A stretch of 14,798 bases of DNA from Clostridiales bacterium UBA1774 (lineage in GTDB: Bacteria; Bacillota; Clostridia; Oscillospirales; Oscillospiraceae), in contig DCGQ01000002.1 of the NCBI GenBank assembly GCA_002314635.1, positions 1 through 14,798 of the forward strand, given 5' to 3'. Below, one piece after another: positions 1 to 6,342 of this stretch. Within the stretch, counting starts at the first letter, position 1. Each line of letters starts with the position of its first letter. The translations under genes were made by a program, and so were the position numbers. The notes under the pieces were generated by a model that did no database searches, was not told the DNA's origin, and saw nothing but the letters and a program-made list of their open reading frames with translations.

Positions 1-345
1 AAATTCCAAGCTGTAGCTGTAGATATTGAAGCCGGACCCGTCCTTGGCGGAGACGCTGAACATCACAGTCTGCGTGCCGATCTCCTGCTCTTTGACCTTA
101 TAGGTCAGATTGCCTTTTTTATCCGTCACCGGCCCTTCGATCGCAACGATGCCGCCGCTGGAGGCACACCATTCATAGCCCTCCGGCAGGTCGGACTGCA
201 GGGTCAGCAGATAGCTGTTATCCCGCTGCTCCTGCCATGTCAGCGTATAAATGCCGTCTGCCGCGCCGGAATCCCGGTGCTTTGCGCAGCCGGGCAGGCA
301 CAGAATCAGACTCAGGATCAGGGTCAGACCGATGATTCGTTTCAT
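1..345 (-). CDS. Small lipoprotein, N-terminal part (C-terminus outside window)
   Basis: The frame runs 115 codons from ATG at 345 to the left edge without a stop, so the C-terminus is missing. An AGGAGG ribosome site lies 5 bases before the ATG. The N-terminus is a lipoprotein signal: MKR, a hydrophobic stretch (about residues 4-17) and the lipobox LPGC with Cys20, so the mature protein should be lipidated on the outer face of the membrane. The visible mature part is a small beta-rich domain. The order GYEW (residues 56-59), then a GTQTVMFSV strand (about 90-98), then a Tyr-containing strand near the edge recalls chagasin-type (I42) cysteine-protease inhibitors, which have GYxW followed by G-T-x-x-F. 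That resemblance is weak and from memory. It starts 58 bases after the large secreted-protein gene, with no promoter I can see between them, so co-transcription is likely. Confidence 0.85.
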   Translation of the reverse strand, partial: MKRIIGLTLILSLILCLPGCAKHRDSGAADGIYTLTWQEQRDNSYLLTLQSDLPEGYEWCASSGGIVAIEGPVTDKKGNLTYKVKEQEIGTQTVMFSVSAKDGSGFNIYSYSLEF

Positions 346-377
346 GGAAACCTCCTGTTTCAAACGGGGCGGCTCTT

Positions 378-396
378 CCCCGGGTCAGACCCGGGG
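378..396 (-). other. GC-rich hairpin between the large surface gene and the lipoprotein gene
   Basis: CCCCGGGT and ACCCGGGG form an 8-base-pair stem with a 3-base loop in the 58-base gap. There is no T-run after it in the direction of transcription, so it is not a typical intrinsic terminator. It could stabilise the 3' end of the upstream message or partly attenuate read-through into the lipoprotein gene. Confidence 0.5.
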
Positions 397-403
397 AGCG
401 AGC

Positions 404-3400
404 TTATGCTTCTTCGGTGTTTTCCTGCGGTTCGGGCGTTTCCTCCGCAGGGGGTTCTGTGGGTTCGGTGTTTTCTTCGGCGGGTTCGGTCTCCGCAGCG
501 GTGTTGTCTCCGGTGTTTTCTCCGGTGTTTTCTCCGGTGTTTTCTCCGGTTTCTTCATCCGGGGTCTCCGGTTCCGGCTCCGGTTCGGGCTCCGGCTCGG
601 GTTCTGGCTCCGGTTCGGGTTCTGGCTCCGGCTCAGGTTCCGGTTCGGGTTCCGGCTCGGGTTCCGGCTCCGGGTCGGGCAGGTCAACCTCGATCAGCAT
701 GGAGGCGGACAGGGACGGCAGCTCCACGCAGCGCACCCGCAGACGATAGGTGCCGTCTGCCAGCGTAAACACATCCGTTTCCGCCATTGCCGCTCCGTTG
801 GAAATCTCCGTTTCCAGACCCTCCGAGCTTGTACTGATCTTCTGCATGGTAAAGGCCCATGTCACCACACCGTCCAGCTCATTGGGCGCTACGGCCAGAC
901 GGAACTGACTGCAATCATCCACAAACAGGGAGTTTTCCTTCTTCGCCACGCCGCTGAACTGCATACTGTGATTCGACCCATCGGCCCAGTACAGAATGCC
1001 GTTGACCTTGGTATTCGAAATGTTGATATCCAGCGGGCCGGGGGTATCGTCCGAGGAGACCCAGTCATCCACCTCTGCGGTATAGCTCACATCCTTACCG
1101 GCAGAGGTAATATTGCCGCTGACGGTCATGGAGCCGACCATCCACTTGGCGGCGGACTTCTCCTTGGCGGATTTGATGTACACCGTCACGGAGAGCAGCG
1201 TTTCCACGCCGGGAACCAGCAGCCGCGCCTTACAGCTCTTTCCCGTCTCCAGCGAGCCTTCGCAGAGAATACGCGCCAGATCGGTCGCGGTTACATAGCT
1301 CCGCAGATTTCCCGCAGAATCCAGATAGTTCAGCTTCAATGTGACCGTACCGTCGGCGGTGGTGCCGGTGGTGAAGCCGATCTCCAGCGGACACAGCCGG
1401 TTTACCACGGTAAGTCCCGCTGCCGGTGTGGTCTGACCTGCGGCGAAGTAGGTTTTCTTTGTGCTCAGGTTGGCGGACTGTCTCAGGGAGCAGTTGAACC
1501 AGCCCTCCACCCCGGTGACGCCGGTATCGCCCGACCGCACGTTCTGGCGGACGGCCACCCGGTTCATTCGCAGGGTGGCGCCGGTGACGGTGGTGCTGAC
1601 TGCCACCTCGCTGATCTTGTCCAGCCGATCCTCCGAGAAGTCCAGCTCCACCACCATGCCGGGGCCTACATGGGTCACGCCCGACTGATAGAGCGAAACG
1701 GTTTCGGAGGTATAGAGCAGTCCGGAAACATCATTCTTCTGATAGTACCGAAGCTGCACCGACACATCGCTGCTCTCCGTCAGCGTGGCCTCCTGACAGT
1801 CGTCGCCGAAACTGAGATAGACCTTCTGATCGTATTTGTCCAGCGTCTCTGCCGCGGCGGATACGCTGCTCTGGATCGTCAGCGCCAGCTTCTCCCGATC
1901 TGCGCCGTACAGCGTCCGATAGCTGCCCACGCCGAACTGGCTGAAGCTGTGCAGCGCCGTGTTATTGCGGATCTGGGTCACATACACGCTGGCGATTTCG
2001 ATATTCTTGCCGGCGCTCAGCTCAATTTTCAGTGGGATGCAGAACAGCGGCGCTTTGACGATGAGATTGCTGTCGTACACAAAGGTCTGATATGTGGAAT
2101 TGTAGACCAGCTTGATATTCTCCAGCAGCTTGCTGTCGCCGTAGACGTCCTGATAGGTCATGTCTGCATACATCACGTCTCCGCTGCTGAGGCCGTTGAC
2201 GCTTTTGACCTGTACCTGCATATCCACCGTGTCGTTTATGGATTCATGCTCCGCTGCCTCCACGGTCATCTTGCCGTCCTCGCCCACCAGCGTGATGATC
2301 TTGTTTTCGGTGAAGTTGATCTGCAGCGCCGCGCTGGTTTCGTCTGACACGGCGATGGTTCTGGGGGTGTCGCCGCTGCGCTGGGTGCAGAGGTTCATGG
2401 TGTTGCCCACGCCGTAATCCCGCTGGTACTCGCCGAAGCCGTCGGCGGTGGACTTGAGCCGCAGCACGCCCTTGCCGCTGACCTGACGGACGGACAGGTT
2501 CTTCACGCCCCATGTGCCGGTATAACCCCGCTGCGACTTCACAAGGAAGGTGATGTCGATGAGGGAGCTGATGTTCACAAAGTCCACCGTAAACCGGTTG
2601 GTCCGGTTGGGCAGGAACATATATTCGGTATTGCTGTAGACCTCCTGTGTGCTTTCGCCGGTGTTGCCTGTCAGCCGGTTGGCGTAGACCTGAATGGCCT
2701 CCACCAGATCCACCGTGATCATGCTGACCGCGCCGGTGCCGTCCCGGTAGCGGATGTTGGCCTTGTAGGAGGCGGGCAGCGCGTCCAGCGTGGTTTCGCC
2801 GTACTTGCCGGTGGTTCCATCCGCCGTGACCAGCGTAAATTCCAGCGTGGTGGTGTACTGGGTCTCGGTGACGGGGTAGGAGCGCACCATATCGTCCGTG
2901 GTTCGGGTGCCCAGATAATCCTCCTCCGCGTCATTGTAGGAGATATCGATCCACCCTACATTATTAATAATACTGGCCACGCCTGCACCGCTGTCATTGG
3001 TATGGGTGACGCTGATGGTGTCAATTTTCAGCTTGTCAAAGGTGTCGCTGTCGGTGCTGATGTCGTCCGGCAGGATGTTCACCGCCACCAGATCGCCGTA
3101 GTCGCCGTTGGTATAGATGTTGAAGGAGGATTTCTGACCGCTTCGGAAGCTGTCGCCCTCCAGCTGCTGGTTGGCGTTGACAAAGCTGCTGGTGTAGGTC
3201 TTATCGTCCTTCTTGAATACCAGCTGGAAGAAGAACTGGTTTTTGGAGCCGGTATCGCCGTATTCGATGGAGGTGTATTCATCGTTGGCCACGGCCACCT
3301 CTACCGTATAGACATTCCGGGCGGTGGTCATGGTCAGGTCACGCATGGCCTCCTGATAGGTCATCTTCTCTCTGCCGATGACTTCGTTCTCATCGTTGGT

Positions 3401-5752
3401 CTTGGACTCGATGCTCATGCCGGTGGAATCGGAGAAGTCGATATACACCGTCTGTCCCGGCTGCACCAGAATGCCGGAATCCGGCTTGTAATAGACCTTG
3501 TGGATGCCGCTGTAGTCACTGCGCCGCCAGATACGGTCGGTGTAGGACATATATTCGCCGCTGCCCAGTGTGATGATGTTGTCCGGATACGAGAGATACA
3601 GCGTACCCGGATCCGTCACCTTCAGGATGGCTAAGCTGCTGAACTGGTAATCATCCGGATAGTTTCCCTTCATTTCCAGCGTAGCGCCGGTAAATTCCCC
3701 CGCATTGGGCACACTCATGAAGATGATCAGTTGATTCCCGGGCAAAACGCAGTAACGGTAGGCTCCGTCCCAGGAGGAGGTGACGCCTTCGGGGAATTGC
3801 TTTTCCGTGGTACTGTCCAGATAGCTGGTGTGGTTCAGCATGACCTCCCGGCTGTGGTAATTCACCATGTCCCGGTTCAGCTTGCCGTCAGCATAGGACA
3901 GGTATTCGCTGCGGCAGAGGGCGGGCCAGTAGCCGTAAGAGTCCTGCGCCGCCTCAGCCAGAGAAACGGTGTTGCAGTTGATGGAGTCTTTCTTTCTTCT
4001 CGCCTGCCGTTCCGCCTCGGTCTCATCCGCCTCGCCTTCATCCGCATAGCCCTGCTCCAGATAATGCAGGGTCAGCTCCATGTCGTTGATGGTGCCCGCC
4101 TGCTGGAGGTTGTCCGTATTGAGAATGATCATATACAGGGAGTCGGAAATCTCGGGTTTCAGATTGACGGAACCGGCGGGGCTGCTGATGATATCCGTGG
4201 TGATATCCACATAGTTGCCGCTCTGCAGAATGGTGCCGTCCTCATAGGGGGAGACATAGTAGCTGGTGACGGTGGTGTCGGTGCAGCTGACGTCGATCGT
4301 GCCGTGATTGAAGGACACATCCGGATTGCTGGAGGCACTCAGCTTCTGCAGACTGATGCCGGAGATCAGAAGCTGGTCATTGGTGCCGTTGACCGCGTTG
4401 GCACGGGTGGCCAGATCCGCGCCCAGACCGAAGGTGCCGGAGGCCCCGTAGGCATAATGGCTGAGTCCGCTGTTCTGGGCAGCCTTGGCTACCGCATCCG
4501 TACCGTAGCAAAGATACCACTCCACCACATGGTCCAGCGCGGGGAACTCGCAGACAAACTGGATGCTCTGCCCCTGCTGGCCGAAAAAGGCGATGGACTT
4601 CAGAACATCCGTTGTATCGGCGGCCAGCGTTCCGTACTCGGTCTCCGCCGCCCAGAGCAGGGCGCTCATGGTGATGGGGATCAGCGCCTGCCGGTAGTTG
4701 CCGGTCTTATCCACATAGCGCATGGTGACGGACAGGCATTCGTCAAAGGCGCGGCTGGCAAGGGTGGCGGTGGTGCTGATATCCTTCGTGCCGAACAGGG
4801 CGTTGAAGGTGTCGATGCCGGCGCCCTGCACATCCGCCAGATCCAGTGAGAACAGATACTGTTCCGCCGCATTGTCAAAGCCGGTGGCCGCTTTATATGC
4901 GGCTTCCGTGGCATACTGCCGGTAGAGAATCTTATTATCCCGGTAGTCCGAATTCTTTTTATTATAATTGGAGGGGTAGCTGATCAGCGTATAGGCATTT
5001 TTGGCGGCCTCCGCGTTTTCCGGGTTGCCGAAGGCGATCACGTCACCGGCGATGGTGAAGAACAGATCCATACTGTCGCCCTCCAGCTGTGCCTCTGCCA
5101 TCAGCGTGCCGGAAAAGCTCAGATACCGGGTGGTGGAGATATAGCCGTACATCCGCACGCCGTTGATCTGCGTGGCCTTGTAGATCTGAATGCCCTTCAT
5201 CGTCCAGGAGGTGGTCTTGGAGGCATGGATACCGATGGCGACAAATTCCTTCACTTCATTGGTCAGATACATCACGTAGCTGTCCGTGCTCATCAGGGTC
5301 ATCGGCTCCATGGGCACATCCCATGTGCTGATATCGAAGCCGTAGCTGGCGGCTGCCGAGATCCGTTTGCCGGCGGTTTTGCTGTCCATGTCTTCCTGAT
5401 CCGCCGGTACTTCCTGCATGACGGTATAGCCGGTGTCGGGGAATACCACCTCGGTATGTCGGCTGCCGTTCACGTCAATGTATTCCACGGTGAAGAACGA
5501 GATCCCGGAACCGTCACTGTTGCCGGTGGCCACCTGCAGCACATAGCGGCTCGTCGGCAGATAGTACGGTGTGGCAGTCGGCGACGGTGTGGGGTCGTCC
5601 GCCGCGGCGGTATCTATCAGCGCCAGATCGTCAAACAGCGTCAGCTTCTCAGGCAGCAGCTCACGGATGGGCAGCATCAGCAGCACCATCAGCAGCGCTG
5701 TCAGCCGCCGGAGGCATCCTGTTCTGAAATTTTTACGGTTCTGATTCTTCAT
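404..5752 (-). CDS. Very large secreted modular surface protein with C-terminal Pro-Glu stalk
   Basis: 1782 residues; ATG at 5752 with an AAAGGAG ribosome site just upstream, TAA at 404-406. The N-terminus has a basic stretch (KNQNRKNFRTGCLRR) and a hydrophobic core (about 17-28), a signal peptide, then a Pro/Thr linker (about 53-67). The body repeats a loose beta-rich pattern: a strand with Y-x-D-x-x-G (near residues 91, 343, 844, 998, 1198, 1334 and 1474), a hydrophobic stretch, then a strand around W-x-(M/V)-x-x-(I/L/M)-x-V (for example WTMKGIQIYK, WGVKNLSVRQ, WMVGSMTVSG). This suggests six or more beta-sandwich modules; some, near 810-910, resemble PLAT/LH2-type domains, but only weakly. 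The C-terminus holds (PE)18 at 1694-1729, four TGEN/TGDN units at 1735-1750 and an acidic Thr/Pro/Glu tail. I see no LPxTG motif, terminal membrane segment, SLH or cell-wall-binding repeat and no catalytic motif. Role unknown; a secreted or wall-spanning surface protein is the best reading. Confidence 0.92.
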   Translation of the reverse strand: MKNQNRKNFRTGCLRRLTALLMVLLMLPIRELLPEKLTLFDDLALIDTAAADDPTPSPTATPYYLPTSRYVLQVATGNSDGSGISFFTVEYIDVNGSRHTEVVFPDTGYTVMQEVPADQEDMDSKTAGKRISAAASYGFDISTWDVPMEPMTLMSTDSYVMYLTNEVKEFVAIGIHASKTTSWTMKGIQIYKATQINGVRMYGYISTTRYLSFSGTLMAEAQLEGDSMDLFFTIAGDVIAFGNPENAEAAKNAYTLISYPSNYNKKNSDYRDNKILYRQYATEAAYKAATGFDNAAEQYLFSLDLADVQGAGIDTFNALFGTKDISTTATLASRAFDECLSVTMRYVDKTGNYRQALIPITMSALLWAAETEYGTLAADTTDVLKSIAFFGQQGQSIQFVCEFPALDHVVEWYLCYGTDAVAKAAQNSGLSHYAYGASGTFGLGADLATRANAVNGTNDQLLISGISLQKLSASSNPDVSFNHGTIDVSCTDTTVTSYYVSPYEDGTILQSGNYVDITTDIISSPAGSVNLKPEISDSLYMIILNTDNLQQAGTINDMELTLHYLEQGYADEGEADETEAERQARRKKDSINCNTVSLAEAAQDSYGYWPALCRSEYLSYADGKLNRDMVNYHSREVMLNHTSYLDSTTEKQFPEGVTSSWDGAYRYCVLPGNQLIIFMSVPNAGEFTGATLEMKGNYPDDYQFSSLAILKVTDPGTLYLSYPDNIITLGSGEYMSYTDRIWRRSDYSGIHKVYYKPDSGILVQPGQTVYIDFSDSTGMSIESKTNDENEVIGREKMTYQEAMRDLTMTTARNVYTVEVAVANDEYTSIEYGDTGSKNQFFFQLVFKKDDKTYTSSFVNANQQLEGDSFRSGQKSSFNIYTNGDYGDLVAVNILPDDISTDSDTFDKLKIDTISVTHTNDSGAGVASIINNVGWIDISYNDAEEDYLGTRTTDDMVRSYPVTETQYTTTLEFTLVTADGTTGKYGETTLDALPASYKANIRYRDGTGAVSMITVDLVEAIQVYANRLTGNTGESTQEVYSNTEYMFLPNRTNRFTVDFVNISSLIDITFLVKSQRGYTGTWGVKNLSVRQVSGKGVLRLKSTADGFGEYQRDYGVGNTMNLCTQRSGDTPRTIAVSDETSAALQINFTENKIITLVGEDGKMTVEAAEHESINDTVDMQVQVKSVNGLSSGDVMYADMTYQDVYGDSKLLENIKLVYNSTYQTFVYDSNLIVKAPLFCIPLKIELSAGKNIEIASVYVTQIRNNTALHSFSQFGVGSYRTLYGADREKLALTIQSSVSAAAETLDKYDQKVYLSFGDDCQEATLTESSDVSVQLRYYQKNDVSGLLYTSETVSLYQSGVTHVGPGMVVELDFSEDRLDKISEVAVSTTVTGATLRMNRVAVRQNVRSGDTGVTGVEGWFNCSLRQSANLSTKKTYFAAGQTTPAAGLTVVNRLCPLEIGFTTGTTADGTVTLKLNYLDSAGNLRSYVTATDLARILCEGSLETGKSCKARLLVPGVETLLSVTVYIKSAKEKSAAKWMVGSMTVSGNITSAGKDVSYTAEVDDWVSSDDTPGPLDINISNTKVNGILYWADGSNHSMQFSGVAKKENSLFVDDCSQFRLAVAPNELDGVVTWAFTMQKISTSSEGLETEISNGAAMAETDVFTLADGTYRLRVRCVELPSLSASMLIEVDLPDPEPEPEPEPEPEPEPEPEPEPEPEPEPEPEPEPEPETPDEETGENTGENTGENTGDNTAAETEPAEENTEPTEPPAEETPEPQENTEEA
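503..550 (-). repeat. Four tandem 12-base units encoding TGEN/TGDN
   Basis: Four in-frame 12-base repeats encode Thr-Gly-Glu-Asn three times and Thr-Gly-Asp-Asn once, residues 1735-1750 of the large secreted protein. The unit is a multiple of three, so copy number can change without breaking the frame. Confidence 0.9.
566..673 (-). repeat. (Pro-Glu)18 dipeptide repeat tract
   Basis: Eighteen consecutive Pro-Glu dipeptides (residues 1694-1729), encoded by a 6-base unit of Glu codons GAA/GAG alternating mostly with CCG or CCC. Pro-Glu runs of this kind form stiff extended rods in surface proteins. The near-identical units should make the tract length-variable between strains and hard to assemble. 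Confidence 0.93.
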
Positions 5753-5790
5753 ACCGTGATCTCCTTTTTATATGCCGATAAAACGGGGAC

Positions 5791-5808
5791 GGCGCCGGTT
5801 CCGGCGCT
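5791..5808 (-). other. Hairpin in the 5' leader of the large secreted-protein gene
   Basis: GGCGCCGG and CCGGCGCT are inverted around TT, giving at least a 5-base-pair GC stem with a 6-base loop in the mRNA. It lies about 40 bases before the start codon and leaves the ribosome site free. No T-run follows, so it is not an obvious attenuator; it may protect the transcript. Confidence 0.45.
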
Positions 5809-5870
5809 GCGGATTCTGACAAAACATCCGCATATCCATACGGCTACCGATTATGAGTCCAAGATACTGC

Positions 5871-5900
5871 ATTGTATCACAGAAATAACGATTATGCCAG
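5871..5900 (-). promoter_or_regulatory. Promoter of the large secreted-protein gene
   Basis: On the minus strand, CTGGCA (5895-5900) is separated by 18 bases from TACAAT (5871-5876), which is preceded by an extended-minus-10 TG one base away. Transcription should start near 5865, leaving a leader of about 110 bases. An A-run at 5923-5931 lies upstream of the -35. Confidence 0.55.
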
Positions 5901-6004
5901 TATGTTTTGCGAAAACCTCGTATTTTTTTTTCATCCGGGCGCAAACCGACTCCCCTGCGGCGTTACGCAGAAGGCCGCAGCGTGAAATATTCTGCGGATG
6001 AAAA

Positions 6005-6095
6005 GAAAACACACCCTTCCCGGCGAATACAGCGGCAGTATGGTGGGTTCTGCGGATACTGTCGGGACTGTTTTCCGGCGGGCGGATGTGTTTTC
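6005..6095. other. Nested inverted repeats, possible structured RNA
   Basis: An outer pair (6005-6016 with 6084-6095, 11 of 12 bases complementary) encloses an inner 9-base-pair hairpin (6033-6041 with 6056-6064, one G-U pair, 14-base loop). It lies downstream of the 35-codon frame. Read on the minus strand, the outer stem is followed by a T-rich stretch, so it may be a long-loop terminator for the repeat-protein transcript or a separate structured RNA. Confidence 0.35.
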
Positions 6096-6102
6096 CCCTT
6101 CT

Positions 6103-6136
6103 GCGGCTTCCTGCGTCCGTAGGCGCGGAAAGCCGC
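6103..6136. other. Imperfect hairpin in non-coding region
   Basis: GCGGCTT (6103-6109) and AAGCCGC (6130-6136) form a 7-base-pair stem with partial pairing inside. Neither strand has a T-run after it, so I do not call it a terminator. Confidence 0.35.
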
Positions 6137-6179
6137 AAAAATGAATATTTCAGATAAAACGATGAAATGATTTCCGTTT

Positions 6180-6287
6180 TCAATGGGTGTTGTTCCGAAA
6201 AACCTCCGGATTTTCTCCTTGGGGATGGGCGAGATCTCCCCCCGCCGTATAGGACGGGTGCAGCGTGACCTTGGTTTGCTTCGCCAT
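6180..6287 (-). CDS. 35-residue small ORF; possible frameshifted GH51-like N-terminal relic
   Basis: The frame starts with ATG at 6287, 7 bases after a strong GGAGGG ribosome site, and ends with TGA at 6180-6182, giving 35 residues. It starts 55 bases after the repeat-protein gene and so could be co-transcribed. The first residues, MAKQTKVTLHPSYT, resemble the start of GH51 alpha-L-arabinofuranosidases as I remember them (typically ending in a GEIS-type motif). A run of six G at 6238-6243 follows; removing one G would give SYTAGEISP, extending the match. After that the similarity fades in both frames, and no enzyme body follows. So it is either a genuine small protein with a chance resemblance or the remnant of a decayed gene. 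There is no signal peptide, Cys pattern or leader motif to suggest a peptide antibiotic. Confidence 0.4.
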   Translation of the reverse strand: MAKQTKVTLHPSYTAGGDLAHPQGENPEVFRNNTH

Positions 6288-6342
6288 GATAATTCCCTCC
6301 GATTTCTGTAAAAGTTGGTTCGCAGCGCAGCCGCAGTCCGGG

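Larger units (their letters stand above)
5753..6179. other. Non-coding region upstream of the large secreted-protein gene
   Basis: This 427-base gap has no supported gene. It holds the promoter of the large gene (5871-5900), a leader of about 110 bases with a GC-rich hairpin (5791-5808), a run of nine A on the coding strand at 5923-5931 that could act as an UP-type element, and inverted repeats at 6005-6095 and 6103-6136. Short open frames here lack ribosome sites and look like chance. Confidence 0.6.

Noticed and set aside
566..673. Regular 6-base pattern examined as a CRISPR or other non-coding array
   Set aside because: It is an in-frame Pro-Glu coding repeat, with no spacers.
251..2347. 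698-codon plus-strand open frame
   Set aside because: It lies antisense to the end of the large secreted protein gene, starts without a ribosome site and has a composition (Arg/Gly/Phe/His-rich) typical of antisense shadow in GC-rich genes.
5911..5931. GTTTT-GCG-AAAAC followed by nine T on the plus strand, a possible terminator
   Set aside because: No plus-strand gene ends there, the stem is weak A-T, and six bases separate it from the T-run; more likely an A-rich upstream element for the minus-strand promoter.
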